From the NCBI RefSeq assembly GCF_000518485.1, contig NZ_JADR01000007.1, forward strand, positions 62,001-126,000: a stretch of 64,000 nt of DNA. The letters are read 5' to 3'. The translations under genes were made by a program, and so were the position numbers. The notes beneath the pieces were generated by a model. The model had not been told where the DNA came from, made no database searches, and saw only the letters and a program-made list of their open reading frames with translations. The first letter of the stretch is position 1, and every line of letters begins with the position of its first letter. The DNA is from Olleya marilimosa CAM030 (lineage in GTDB: Bacteria; Bacteroidota; Bacteroidia; Flavobacteriales; Flavobacteriaceae). Shown here piece after piece: positions 8,340 through 18,403 of the stretch.

Positions 8340-9332
8340 ATGGAGACATTTACACAATTAAAAAATAAAAAAGTACTAGTAACAGGAGGCGCAGGATTTA
8401 TAGGGTCTAACCTTTGTCAAGCCTTATTAAACCTAGACATTAAAGTGACCTGTTTAGACAATTTTGCAACAGGACACCAACACAATATTACACCCTTTTT
8501 AAGCAATCCTAATTTTACACTAATAACAGGCGATATTCGCGATTTAGAAGTGTGTAATACAGCCTGCAAAGATCAAGACTTTGTCTTGCATCAAGCAGCA
8601 TTAGGGTCTGTACCAAGATCCATAGTAGATCCAATTACAAGTAATGCAGTTAATGTGTCTGGATTTTTAAATATGCTAGTAGCAGCAAGAGACGCCAAAG
8701 TAAAACGGTTTATTTATGCTGCAAGCTCATCCACTTATGGAGACCACGAAGCCTTACCTAAAGTAGAAGAAACCATTGGTAAACCCTTATCACCATACGC
8801 CATCACAAAATATGTAAACGAGCTGTATGCAGAAAACTTTTTTACATCCTACGGATTAAATACCATAGGATTACGTTATTTTAATGTCTTTGGTAGACGC
8901 CAAGATCCAAACGGAGCCTACGCAGCAGTCATCCCATTATTTGTAAAGCAGTTAATAAAACACCAAAGTCCAGTAATTAATGGAGACGGAAGTTATTCTC
9001 GTGATTACACTCACATAGACAATGTAGTACAAATGAATTTGCTTGCCATTACAACCCAAAACAAACAGGCACTTAACCAAGTTTATAATACAGCAGTTGG
9101 AGACCGTACCACTTTAGTACAATTAACAGACTTACTAAAAAAATACTTGTCTAAATACGATCCTAAAATAGCCCAAGTTAATATAGTACATGGTCCAAAC
9201 CGAAAAGGAGACATTCCACATTCGTTGGCATCTGTAGATAAAGCAAAACGTTTATTAGATTATAATCCAACGCATGGTATTGCTCAAGGGATTGAAGAAG
9301 CAGTAGATTGGTATTGGGAGAATTTGAGTTAA
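8340..9332 (+). CDS. NAD-dependent UDP-HexNAc(A) 4-epimerase, TviC/WbpP type
   Basis: An extended short-chain dehydrogenase/reductase of 330 aa. The NAD motif GGAGFIG is at residues 16-22. The catalytic Ser lies in AASSSTYGD and the YxxxK pair is Tyr153/Lys157 in SPYAITKY. RYFNVFGRRQDP and GDGSYSRDYTHIDN are typical of UDP-GlcNAc(A) 4-epimerases. It directly follows the TviB-like dehydrogenase. The pair would make UDP-GalNAcA, either by oxidation then epimerisation as in Vi antigen or in the reverse order as in WbpP/WbpO. Confidence 0.88.
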   Translation: METFTQLKNKKVLVTGGAGFIGSNLCQALLNLDIKVTCLDNFATGHQHNITPFLSNPNFTLITGDIRDLEVCNTACKDQDFVLHQAALGSVPRSIVDPITSNAVNVSGFLNMLVAARDAKVKRFIYAASSSTYGDHEALPKVEETIGKPLSPYAITKYVNELYAENFFTSYGLNTIGLRYFNVFGRRQDPNGAYAAVIPLFVKQLIKHQSPVINGDGSYSRDYTHIDNVVQMNLLAITTQNKQALNQVYNTAVGDRTTLVQLTDLLKKYLSKYDPKIAQVNIVHGPNRKGDIPHSLASVDKAKRLLDYNPTHGIAQGIEEAVDWYWENLS

Positions 9333-9399
9333 ATTAATTTTTGAAAATTAAAACAACAACTAAATTGCTAAAGTTATTTAAGTTTAGGCACTTTTTATA

Positions 9400-10650
9400 A
9401 TGTTAGATAAAATAAAAAACAATATTAAATCTAAGCAAGGTAAAGTGCTAATTGGGAATTTTTTCTCCTTATCTGCATTACAGCTTGTCGGCATGTTACT
9501 CCCTTTAATTACATTACCATACGTTTTAAGGGTAATCGGATTAGAGAAATATGGTCTAATAGCTTTAGCATTATCGTTAGTGGCTTATTTTAATTCGATA
9601 GTAGATTTTAGTTTTCGTATTACTGCTACTAGAGATGTTGCAGTCTTTAGAAATAGTCCTAAAAAACTTAATTTAATTTATAGTAAAGTAACTACTGTTA
9701 AAGCAATATTTTTGACATTATCTTTAATTCTATTAACGCTAATCATTATTATTTACCCACCATTTTATGAAGAAAAATTTATTTTCTTCTCAGCTTCATT
9801 ATCGCTGATTGGATATATGCTTTTTCCAGAATGGTTTTTTCAAGGAATGGAAAAAATGAAATACATTACAGTAATAAATATAATTGTAAAGGTTGCTTTT
9901 GCTTTAAGTGTGTTTGTTTTTATAAAAGAGGAAAATGATTATATATTATATCCTTTGATGACGAGCTTAGGTTTGTTTTTTTCGGGATTAGCTGGGCAAT
10001 ATATTTTGATAAAAAAATATAAGCTTAAATTTTATAGAATGTCATTTAAAAGAATAAAAAGTACAATAAATATAAATATTCCCATATTTGTTAACCAGTT
10101 TATCCCTAATTTATATAACAATACTGGAGGTTTTTTACTAGGAATATTTTGTGCACCAACATTATTGGGATTGTATACTGCAGTTCGTCAAATTATTGAT
10201 TTAGCTATAACATTGTTGACTATAATATCACGAGTATTTTTTCCTTATTTGAATAAAAATAAATCAGCTTTTTATATATATAAAAAAATAATGTTTACAC
10301 TAACAGTGTTGGGTGTATTAATAATAATATTAAGTAATCAAATTATATTTTGGTATCTTGATATTGATTATTCATCAGGTATTTGGGTTTTAATTCTTTT
10401 ATCGTTAAGTATAATTGGTAATACAGCCTATGACGTATTTGGTTTGAATTATTTTATTGTGAATAATGAAGATAATTTAGTTATGAGCAATACTATAAAA
10501 ATGTCTATAATTGGATTTATAATAACGATACCATTAATTTATTTTTTTGATATTATAGGAGCTGCATTGAGCTTAATGTTATCAAGGTCTTTGATGGGAG
10601 GTGGTTTATATTTAAAATTCTTTCAGTTAAAAAACACTAAAAATAATTAA
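9400..10650 (+). CDS. Wzx-type polysaccharide flippase
   Basis: A 416-residue protein with about twelve hydrophobic segments and the oligosaccharide flippase (MATE-like/PST) pattern. The N terminus is LIGNFFSLSALQLVGMLLPL, with the usual P in TLPYVLRVIG. It would move the lipid-linked repeat unit to the periplasmic face of the inner membrane. Its TAA overlaps the next ATG by one base (TAATG), placing it in one operon with the ATP-grasp and polymerase genes. From here to about 14968 the genes are visibly more AT-rich than the two nucleotide-sugar genes upstream. Such variable, transferred composition is common for Wzx/Wzy/GT blocks. Confidence 0.88.
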   Translation: MLDKIKNNIKSKQGKVLIGNFFSLSALQLVGMLLPLITLPYVLRVIGLEKYGLIALALSLVAYFNSIVDFSFRITATRDVAVFRNSPKKLNLIYSKVTTVKAIFLTLSLILLTLIIIIYPPFYEEKFIFFSASLSLIGYMLFPEWFFQGMEKMKYITVINIIVKVAFALSVFVFIKEENDYILYPLMTSLGLFFSGLAGQYILIKKYKLKFYRMSFKRIKSTININIPIFVNQFIPNLYNNTGGFLLGIFCAPTLLGLYTAVRQIIDLAITLLTIISRVFFPYLNKNKSAFYIYKKIMFTLTVLGVLIIILSNQIIFWYLDIDYSSGIWVLILLSLSIIGNTAYDVFGLNYFIVNNEDNLVMSNTIKMSIIGFIITIPLIYFFDIIGAALSLMLSRSLMGGGLYLKFFQLKNTKNN

Positions 10651-11669
10651 TGAAATTAGCAATACATAAAAGTTTAGGAAGTTTCTCCGAGCGATGGATT
10701 AATTATTGTGATGAAAATGATATTTCTTACAAAATAGTCAATTGTTATGATAGTGATATTGTTAAACAATTAGATGATTGTAACGCACTGTTATGGCATT
10801 ACCATCATGCTAATTTTACTGATAGTATAATGGCAAAACAATTGTTGTTTGCCTTAGAGCAATCAGGGAAATCAGTCTACCCTAATAGTAATACTACATG
10901 GTATTTTGATGATAAAATTGGGCAAAAGTATTTGTTAGAAGCAATTGATATTCCATTTGTTGACACACATGTTTTTTACAATAAAAAAGAAGCTTGTTCT
11001 TGGATTAAAACTCAAGATTTCCCAAAAGTGTTCAAGCTACGTGGAGGAGCAGGATCAATAAATGTAAAATTACTAAAGTCAAAGCGAGAAGGATTGCGAT
11101 ATGCTAAAAAAGCTTTTGCCAAAGGGTTTAAAAAATATAATGGTTGGATACCATTTCGTGATAAGTTTAAGAAATTTACTAAAGGGAATGAATCAGGTTT
11201 AAATGTTATTAAAGCATTTGGTAGGATGTTAATTCCGACTGAATTTATGAAATATTCACCGCGGGAAAGGGGATATTTATATATACAAGAATTTTGTGCA
11301 GGTAACGATAGTGATATTAGAGTTATTGTTGTTGGGAAACGTGCATTTGCTATTAAAAGATTAGTTAGAGAAAATGATTTTCGTGCATCTGGAAGTGGTC
11401 ATATACTATATTCAAAAGAAGAGTTTGATATCCGTTGTATTGCAATGGCTTTTGAGTTAAACAAAAAGTTGAAAACACAAAGTCTTGCTATTGATTTTGT
11501 GTTTGATTCAAGTGATAATCCTATTATTATTGAGATTAGCTACGGTTGGCATGTCAAAGGTTACGATAGCTGTCCTGGATATTGGGATAACGATTTGAAT
11601 TGGGTTGAAGGTAAATTTGATCCCTATGGGTGGATGATAGAAAATTTAACTAAGGAATCTAGTTTATGA
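10650..11669 (+). CDS. ATP-grasp ligase within the polysaccharide operon
   Basis: A 339-residue ATP-grasp enzyme. The nucleotide-binding Lys is in FPKVFKLRGGAGS (about residues 125-137). YIQEFCAGNDSDIRVIVVG is the hinge and second lobe. The metal-binding acidic motif is FDSSDNPIIIEIS near residue 290. No transmembrane segment is seen. ATP-grasp enzymes join a carboxylate to an amine or thiol through an acyl-phosphate. The gene overlaps both the flippase and the polymerase by 1 and 4 bp, so it belongs to the pathway. A sensible guess is amidation of the GalNAcA-type carboxyl with an amino acid or amine, but the substrate is not visible. Confidence 0.78.
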   Translation: MKLAIHKSLGSFSERWINYCDENDISYKIVNCYDSDIVKQLDDCNALLWHYHHANFTDSIMAKQLLFALEQSGKSVYPNSNTTWYFDDKIGQKYLLEAIDIPFVDTHVFYNKKEACSWIKTQDFPKVFKLRGGAGSINVKLLKSKREGLRYAKKAFAKGFKKYNGWIPFRDKFKKFTKGNESGLNVIKAFGRMLIPTEFMKYSPRERGYLYIQEFCAGNDSDIRVIVVGKRAFAIKRLVRENDFRASGSGHILYSKEEFDIRCIAMAFELNKKLKTQSLAIDFVFDSSDNPIIIEISYGWHVKGYDSCPGYWDNDLNWVEGKFDPYGWMIENLTKESSL

Positions 11670-12907
11670 ATGTTTTAAAGTTGCTTTTAGATCGCACCAA
11701 TTTTATGATTTTTTTTATCATTATTTGGGACACACTTAAGTTTTACTTGGGTTTAGACGCTGCAATTTATCAATTTTTAATTTTGTTGCCAGTCTTATTC
11801 CTTGGTCTGACTGATAATATTTCAAGCCCATTATTTTGGAAAACAATATCATCAAGACCAGGTTCAGTATGGTTAATTTGGATAATTTTTGCATTATTAA
11901 ATACTTTTTTTATTACAGGTTTTTTTCACCCTAACAGTCAAAGTCCCTTTGTATTTATATCAGCAATTGTAATAACTTTCTTGTTTTTCATTGTCATAAT
12001 TTCTAAAAAATATTCAACTAAATCTTTGATTATTGTAATGCAGTTAGCTTTTGCAGTACGATTAATTATTTCTTTTATCTTCGATTCTAGTTCTATTCAG
12101 GGAAGTGATACTGTTGCGCGATTTGGTTCTGAATTCAATTCGAATGCAATCGCTTTTGGAGCATTGTTTTATATAATACTAATGATTATAAAAAAAATTC
12201 AGTTTAATAAGACCCATATTATTGAGTATGCTTTTGCTATAGTATCTATAGCTACGATTCTACTAACTGCATCAAAAAAAAATTTTTTAACACTAGTTTT
12301 TGTTATTTTATCTTACCTAGTTATAAAAAGGTCTAAAAATGTAATTAAAAATATAATTTTAGGATTTATTTCTTTTGGATTAGTTGCGATTTTAGGGTTT
12401 TGGACATTGAATAATACAGGTATTGGGACTAGAATCCTTCATACGTTTGAAAAATCTGCAAATGCAGAATCGACAGATAAGATGTTTGACCATAGAATGT
12501 CTTACTACATTAATGGATGGGAGTTTTTTAAAGAGAATCCTATAAACGGTATTGGACTTATTAACTTTCCTTACAGAAATAATTCAACTCATGTTTTACA
12601 TACGGAATATATGGTTCAGTTGACCGAAAATGGAATTATAGGTACATCATTATTCATTTTGTTTTATGGATACATCATTAAACATTTACTAAAAATTAGA
12701 ATTAGCGCTTGTATTAATCAAAGACGTACGGCAGAAGTTTATCTGTTAGGGATATTAGTAATGTTTATATTGTTTTTCGGGTCATGGATATATAATAATC
12801 CGTTAATGTGGGTGCTTATTGCTTTAGCAGTAAGATTTATTCGACAGTCGAAGAATAATATAAAAAAACTTAGACAAAATTATGCTAAAATAACAGTGAA
12901 TGGTTAA
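11666..12907 (+). CDS. Wzy-type O-antigen/capsule polymerase
   Basis: A 413-residue inner-membrane protein with about eleven hydrophobic segments. It has a large periplasmic loop at residues ~255-310 containing the HRMSYYINGWEFFKENP stretch, which matches the O-antigen ligase/polymerase family (Wzy_C-like, G-x-G-x-x-NFP region). It would link flipped repeat units into the polymer. It starts inside the ATP-grasp gene (ATGA overlap) and ends 8 bp inside the next glycosyltransferase. Polymerase rather than ligase is chosen because of the Wzx/Wza/Wzc context. Confidence 0.85.
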   Translation: MNVLKLLLDRTNFMIFFIIIWDTLKFYLGLDAAIYQFLILLPVLFLGLTDNISSPLFWKTISSRPGSVWLIWIIFALLNTFFITGFFHPNSQSPFVFISAIVITFLFFIVIISKKYSTKSLIIVMQLAFAVRLIISFIFDSSSIQGSDTVARFGSEFNSNAIAFGALFYIILMIIKKIQFNKTHIIEYAFAIVSIATILLTASKKNFLTLVFVILSYLVIKRSKNVIKNIILGFISFGLVAILGFWTLNNTGIGTRILHTFEKSANAESTDKMFDHRMSYYINGWEFFKENPINGIGLINFPYRNNSTHVLHTEYMVQLTENGIIGTSLFILFYGYIIKHLLKIRISACINQRRTAEVYLLGILVMFILFFGSWIYNNPLMWVLIALAVRFIRQSKNNIKKLRQNYAKITVNG

Positions 12908-13955
12908 AGTAGTGATATTAGTAAATACTTTGAACAGTGGAGGTTCTGAGCGTCAGAGTATCATGTTGTTTAATGTCCTGAAAAGTGATTTTTCAACGAC
13001 TCTAATTGTGATACATCCAGAAAAGATAGAGCAAAATATGTTAAATCTTATTGAGGGAGATAATTATAATTTAGTAAAGTTGGAAGGTTCTTTTTTTTAT
13101 AAATTCAAAATACTCTGTAAATTTCTTAAGGAAAACAATACAACTCATGTTTTTAACTTTTTGACAAAGCCTAATTTGATAGGCGCAATAGCTAGTAAGA
13201 AAGCAAAGGTACGTAATGTCTATAGTGGTATCCGAACTACTACGTTACCGTTTTGGAAATTTTTTATAGAGAAAGTTACTTCTAATTATTTAGTTACAGG
13301 TACAATTTATAATAGTTATTCAGGTGCAAAAATTTTTACTGCAAAGGGGCTAACTAAAAGCATAGTTATTCCAAATTGCTTTCCATTAATTAATGATCCC
13401 ATAATAAGAAATCGTAATAACAAAATTACTAATATAATTACGGTAGGACGATTCGTAAAAGCAAAAGACTATTTAACATCTATTTTAGTTATAAAACAAT
13501 TATTGTCTAAAGGGGAAAATGTCCATTATACAATTGTAGGATATGGTATTTTAGAAAGTAAAATTAGACAATGGATAATTAATTATGAATTAGAAAATCA
13601 TATTACAATGATTATTAATCCAAAAAATATACCAGAACTACTCTTAAAATCTGATATTTATTTGTCAACATCACTTTTTGAAGGTACTAGTAATTCAATT
13701 ATGGAAGCAATGAACGCTTCCCTTCCTATAGTCGCAACTGATGTAGGTGACAATAAGGAGCTTGTTATTGATGGAGTTAATGGATTTGTCGAGGAGGTGT
13801 CAGATTTTAAGTCTTTAGCGGTTGCTGTTCAGAATATTTTAAAAGGTATTGATAATCAAAAAAACATGGGTGTTGAGAGTAATATTATATTAAAAGATCG
13901 GTATTCACTAAAAAACTATAAACTAAAATACAGAAAATTAATAGACAAAAAATGA
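12900..13955 (+). CDS. Glycosyltransferase, GT4 family
   Basis: A 351-residue GT-B enzyme. The N-terminal domain opens with VNTLNSGGSERQ, the glycine-rich acceptor loop of GT4. The C-terminal domain has IITVGRFVKAKDY (residues ~178-190) and the donor-binding E-x7-E region SLFEGTSNSIMEAMN near 260. It would add one sugar from a nucleotide donor to the lipid-linked repeat on the cytosolic side. It overlaps the polymerase and the next GT4 gene, so all are one operon. Donor and linkage are unknown. Confidence 0.88.
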   Translation: MVKVVILVNTLNSGGSERQSIMLFNVLKSDFSTTLIVIHPEKIEQNMLNLIEGDNYNLVKLEGSFFYKFKILCKFLKENNTTHVFNFLTKPNLIGAIASKKAKVRNVYSGIRTTTLPFWKFFIEKVTSNYLVTGTIYNSYSGAKIFTAKGLTKSIVIPNCFPLINDPIIRNRNNKITNIITVGRFVKAKDYLTSILVIKQLLSKGENVHYTIVGYGILESKIRQWIINYELENHITMIINPKNIPELLLKSDIYLSTSLFEGTSNSIMEAMNASLPIVATDVGDNKELVIDGVNGFVEEVSDFKSLAVAVQNILKGIDNQKNMGVESNIILKDRYSLKNYKLKYRKLIDKK

Positions 13956-14968
13956 AAATATTACATATAGGTCCAAAAAATTATCCACCTGCTCATGGAG
14001 GAGTAGAAAAAGTGGTATTTGATTTAGTTACAGGACTGAATAAAGCAGATAGTCATGTTTTAGTGGAATGGGTGCAGGAAGAGAAAGAAAATATAAAGGT
14101 GTTACCAAAAGGATATTTTAAACAATTAAAATTTGTTCTCTCATATGCAAAGCAGAAAAAAATATCTGTATTACATTTTCATAAAGAACTTTTTGTTCTA
14201 CAAGCTGTTTTAGCAAAATTTTTGGGATATAAAACTATTGTTACAATACATGGTTGTCCATGGCGTGTAAAAAAGTGGAATTTTATTTACCGCTGCATAT
14301 TTTATTTTCTAGATTTGTTAGCATGTGCTTTTGTTGATGAAGTGGTCTTTGTGAGTAAGAGAGATACTACTCATTTTTCTCGTATTTTCTTTTGGAAAAA
14401 AATAAATTTTATTCCAAACGGTATCGCAGTGAGTCATTTAAGTTGTTCAGAAGATACTAAGCAATGTGTTTTTATTGGTAGAATTAGTATTGAAAAAAAC
14501 GTTTTAGAATTAATTAAAGCTTTCAGGGATCAAGATAAAGTATTAACAATTTATGGTCCATTAGATAGTCATAACCAGAATTATGGGAATGCGGTATTAA
14601 CAGAGATAAAAGATTCAATTAATGTAAGTTATGGAGGTGTTCTTCCCTTTTCTAAAGTTATTAAAACATTATCCAAGTATAATACATTTTATAATTTGTC
14701 TTCTTCTGAGGGTATGCCTGTAGCTGTACTAGAGGCTGCATCTATAGGAATGAATTTAGTTTTGTCTGATATACCACAACATCGTGATTTAGGATTTATA
14801 GATGTTAAATATGTAAATTTGAATAATATTTGTATTAGTAATTCAACCGTTTTTAAAGGATCTTCTAAATTAAATAAGAATCATACAGAAAAAGTTTTTA
14901 CTATTTCAGAAACAGCAAAAAAATATAAAAAATTATATGAGAAGTTAATGAGGAATACGATTTCTTAA
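13952..14968 (+). CDS. Glycosyltransferase, GT4 family
   Basis: A 338-residue GT-B enzyme. The N terminus KILHIGPKNYPPAHGGVEKV is the GT4 acceptor-side loop. The C-terminal half has VFIGRISIEKNVLELIKAF (residues ~175-193) and SSSEGMPVAVLEAASIG (~248-264), the E-x7-E donor motif. It overlaps the previous gene by 4 bp. It is the last gene before a 202-bp gap and the export genes. With only two dedicated GTs plus the initiating transferase, the backbone repeat may be as short as three sugars, unless enzymes encoded elsewhere take part. Confidence 0.88.
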   Translation: MKILHIGPKNYPPAHGGVEKVVFDLVTGLNKADSHVLVEWVQEEKENIKVLPKGYFKQLKFVLSYAKQKKISVLHFHKELFVLQAVLAKFLGYKTIVTIHGCPWRVKKWNFIYRCIFYFLDLLACAFVDEVVFVSKRDTTHFSRIFFWKKINFIPNGIAVSHLSCSEDTKQCVFIGRISIEKNVLELIKAFRDQDKVLTIYGPLDSHNQNYGNAVLTEIKDSINVSYGGVLPFSKVIKTLSKYNTFYNLSSSEGMPVAVLEAASIGMNLVLSDIPQHRDLGFIDVKYVNLNNICISNSTVFKGSSKLNKNHTEKVFTISETAKKYKKLYEKLMRNTIS

Positions 14969-15170
14969 AAAAGATTTGCAGTCTTTGTTGTAGAATCTAA
15001 ATCCTTTAAAATATCATAAAATATAAGTTACAGAGGCTATGTTCTTATTTGTTACTATTTTTGTTACCAACTAATATGCAATAAATCAGTTTTAATAAAA
15101 ATGGTAAGACAACGATGTAACTAACCAATAGTCAGTATCATAATAATCGCTAATAATAGAAAATCAATAC

Positions 15171-15947
15171 ATGTTTAAACAGCACCTAATTAAAATAATA
15201 ACGCTTGTGGTTGTCTCGATATCCTTAAGCAGCTGTGTGAGTAATAAAGAAATTTTATACTTTCAGGACGCTAACCAATACAACCAAACTAACGTACAGT
15301 ATCAGGAAAACACCATTCAGCCTAACGATATTTTAGCAGTAACCATAAGTGCTGCCATACCAGAAGCAGCCATTCCGTATAACAAAAACGTAAATGCTAA
15401 TGCTGTTAATAATAGCGTAGATATTTTAAAACTGCAAGGGTATTTGGTAAATCCTGAAGGGTTTATAGCCTTACCAGTTTTAGGTAAAATTAAAGCCACA
15501 CAGCTAACCAACTCGCAATTAGAAAACCAAATTGTGGCACAACTAGAAAATGATGGACACTTAATTAATCCTATTGTAACCGTTAGATTACTTAATGCTA
15601 AAGTCACTGTTTTAGGTGAAGTCCAACGTCCTGGAACCTTTAGTTTTACAGAGCAGTACATTAGTGTACCTCAAGCTTTAGGCTATGCTGGCGATTTAAC
15701 CATAAACGGAAAGCGTGACGATATTTTGTTAATTAGAGAAGTGGACGCGACACGTAAAATTACACACATAGACTTAACCACAACCCAATGGATGGATAAT
15801 CCAGAATACAGACTAAAACCTAACGACGTGTTAGTGGTACAACCTAATCGTGCTAAAGTAAAAACAGCAGGTTACGTGGGTAATGTGTCAACAATAGTAG
15901 CAATTGCATCGGTAACCTTAAGTGCTATAATTTTATTGACTAGATAA
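15171..15947 (+). CDS. Wza-like outer-membrane polysaccharide export lipoprotein
   Basis: A 258-residue lipoprotein. The signal peptide ends in a lipobox with Cys22 (SLSSCVSN). The Poly_export domain covers about residues 50-130 (IQPNDILAVTISA, PVLGKIKATQLTNSQLE). An SLBB-like segment follows around 145-225 with VTVLGEVQRPGTF. A hydrophobic C-terminal stretch near residues 235-255 could be the outer-membrane helix seen in Wza. It is followed after 7 bp by the Wzc-like kinase, the usual pair controlling polymer export. Confidence 0.9.
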   Translation: MFKQHLIKIITLVVVSISLSSCVSNKEILYFQDANQYNQTNVQYQENTIQPNDILAVTISAAIPEAAIPYNKNVNANAVNNSVDILKLQGYLVNPEGFIALPVLGKIKATQLTNSQLENQIVAQLENDGHLINPIVTVRLLNAKVTVLGEVQRPGTFSFTEQYISVPQALGYAGDLTINGKRDDILLIREVDATRKITHIDLTTTQWMDNPEYRLKPNDVLVVQPNRAKVKTAGYVGNVSTIVAIASVTLSAIILLTR

Positions 15948-15954
15948 GACGACT

Positions 15955-18315
15955 ATGGATAATTACCTAGAGCAGCAAGACACACAAGAGCAGCAAATAG
16001 ACTTAAAAGGCATTGCTAATAAGTATTTGGCTTATTGGTATTGGATCGCTTTAAGCGGAATAATAGCCTTAATTATAGCCTTTTTATATTTACGTTACAC
16101 ACCTGATAGCTACAAAACTGCTGCAAAAATTAAGGTGTTAACTGAAAAAGAATCCACTGCCTTAAACCTAGATTTAGATAAATTATTAGGTAAAGGAAAC
16201 GTCAACCTTGAAAACGAACGTGCTGTATTGCAATCCTTTAGATTAAACCGACAGGTGGTTAATCAATTAAATTTACAGGTGCAATATTTTCAGTCTGGTC
16301 GTGTTAATAAATCCGAAGTGTTTAACGCACCTTTTAAAGTGGTGTTTGATCCGGAATTAGCAAAAAAAGAAGCCGAATTAAATTTCCAAATAACACTTCA
16401 GGATAAAGGTTACCAATTATTAAACCTAGAAACCGAAGCAATTTTACAAGTCCCAAGTTTTTATTTTGAAAAACCAACGCAAGACTTTCCGTTTGCCATT
16501 CAGCCAACCAATGCACAAAGCTTAACTGTAAGCGATAATCCTGTGTATGAGGTTAAAATTATTAGCCAAACACAAGCGACTCAAAACCTATTACAAGCCA
16601 TAAAAATTGCGCCTGATGGTAAGGATAGTGATATATTAATTTTAAGTCTTGAAGATCCAAGCAAGCAAAAAGCACAACAGGTCTTAAATACCTTAATTGA
16701 AGTCTATACACAAGATGGTATTACAGACAGACAGGAAGTGTCTAAACGTACTATCGCGTTTATTGACGAAAGGTTTACGTATCTAACTACCGAGTTGGAC
16801 TCGATTGAAGTCGCAAAAGGCAGCTACAAGCAAGACAATAACTTAAGTATTTTTGAAGCTGATGCAGCGTCTGTGATTCAGAAAAAATCAATTAAAGACG
16901 AACAACTTTTTGAAGCCGAAACACAATTACTGTTAGCAGATGTGTTAGACAAAAGCATAACAAGTAACCAAGACATAAAATTATTACCAGCTAATATTGG
17001 GTTAAATAGTGGTGCAGTAAATACTTTGGTTAGCGATTATAATGCTGCAGTGTTAGAATATAACAAATGGAAAGCTACAGCAGGAGACAATAACCCAAGG
17101 GTTAAGATTTTAAAAGCGTCTATTACAGACTTAAATAACAACATCCAACGCTCGTTATCTGGTTATAAAACGCAATTACAACAAGCCTTATCGCAAAATA
17201 AACGTGCGCAAGGTTTAGCGCAACAGTCCTTTAAAACCTTACCAAGCAAAGAAAAAATATTACGTAGCATAGAGCGTCAACAAATCCTAAAAGAAAACCT
17301 ATACCTACTGTTATTACAAAAACGCGAAGAAGCAGCAATTACTATGGCAGTCACTGCAGCGAATGTAAAAGTGATAGATTACGCCATTACTAACTCGATT
17401 CCTGTAGCACCAAAACGTAAAATAGTACTGTTAGCTGCATTGTTGCTAGGTTTAGGACTACCAATAGGTATTTTGTATTTAAAGTTTTTAACCAACACTA
17501 AAATTTACACGAGTAAGGATGTAGAAAGCATCAATCCAAACACAGCTATTATTGGTGAGATTCCTGTAATTCCAAATGCTAAACAAGCCTTAAAGCTAAC
17601 CTCAGGTAACACCCAAACCGAAGAAGCCTTTAGGACTTTAATACATAACCTAAACTTTACGTTGCATAACAAGGAGGCAAGCCAAGGTCAAGTTATTGCG
17701 TTAACATCATCTGTTAAAGGAGAAGGTAAAACAACGGTTGCGTTTAATATTGCACAAACCTATTTTCATTTAAAAAAGAAAGTCTTATTAGTTGGTGCAG
17801 ATTTACGTAATCCTCAATTACACACCTTAATAGGTAGTACAAAAGACACCACAGGATTGTCTAATTATTTAAGTAGTCAAAATAGTAATTGGCAAGACAT
17901 TTTAATACATATGGATGCTGATAGTAATCAATTTGATTTACTATTATCAGGTCCAATTCCGCCAATGCCAACGGTTTTATTATCAAGTGCACGTTTCCAA
18001 GCGTTTTTAAAAGAAGCAAAAGCACAGTATGATTATGTAATTGTAGATACTGCTCCAACCTTATTAGTAGCGGATACCTTAACGTTTATGGATGGTGTGG
18101 ATTATACGGCTTACGTGGTGAGATCTGGAGTGACAGAAAAACCATTAATTGAATATTCTAAGAAATTAGTGGACCAGAAAAAAATCAAAAACATGGGTTA
18201 TATTATTAACGATATTGACTTTAAAGGGTCGTATGGTTATGGGTATAATTATGGCTATGGTTATGGTTATCATGCCGAAACGGTTAAGAAAAAATGGTAT
18301 CAGTTTAAAAAATAG
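15955..18315 (+). CDS. Wzc-like chain-length regulator and BY-kinase
   Basis: A 786-residue inner-membrane tyrosine autokinase. A Wzz domain begins with a TM segment at residues ~30-50. A long periplasmic coiled region follows, with a second TM at ~487-507. The cytosolic BY-kinase has Walker A SVKGEGKTT (~588-596), the A' motif VLLVGADLRNP (~617) and Walker B VIVDTAPTLL (~697). The C terminus is a Tyr cluster (YGYGYNYGYGYGY) next to a Lys-rich end. These are the autophosphorylation sites whose cycling controls polymerisation and export through the Wza partner encoded just upstream. Confidence 0.92.
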   Translation: MDNYLEQQDTQEQQIDLKGIANKYLAYWYWIALSGIIALIIAFLYLRYTPDSYKTAAKIKVLTEKESTALNLDLDKLLGKGNVNLENERAVLQSFRLNRQVVNQLNLQVQYFQSGRVNKSEVFNAPFKVVFDPELAKKEAELNFQITLQDKGYQLLNLETEAILQVPSFYFEKPTQDFPFAIQPTNAQSLTVSDNPVYEVKIISQTQATQNLLQAIKIAPDGKDSDILILSLEDPSKQKAQQVLNTLIEVYTQDGITDRQEVSKRTIAFIDERFTYLTTELDSIEVAKGSYKQDNNLSIFEADAASVIQKKSIKDEQLFEAETQLLLADVLDKSITSNQDIKLLPANIGLNSGAVNTLVSDYNAAVLEYNKWKATAGDNNPRVKILKASITDLNNNIQRSLSGYKTQLQQALSQNKRAQGLAQQSFKTLPSKEKILRSIERQQILKENLYLLLLQKREEAAITMAVTAANVKVIDYAITNSIPVAPKRKIVLLAALLLGLGLPIGILYLKFLTNTKIYTSKDVESINPNTAIIGEIPVIPNAKQALKLTSGNTQTEEAFRTLIHNLNFTLHNKEASQGQVIALTSSVKGEGKTTVAFNIAQTYFHLKKKVLLVGADLRNPQLHTLIGSTKDTTGLSNYLSSQNSNWQDILIHMDADSNQFDLLLSGPIPPMPTVLLSSARFQAFLKEAKAQYDYVIVDTAPTLLVADTLTFMDGVDYTAYVVRSGVTEKPLIEYSKKLVDQKKIKNMGYIINDIDFKGSYGYGYNYGYGYGYHAETVKKKWYQFKK

Positions 18316-18403
18316 TACAATAATAATACCTATATAAGGTTAGTAAAGTATCTCCCTAAACTATTAATAGCGCAAACAGTAACTAAGTTAAAATAGTAAC
18401 TTA

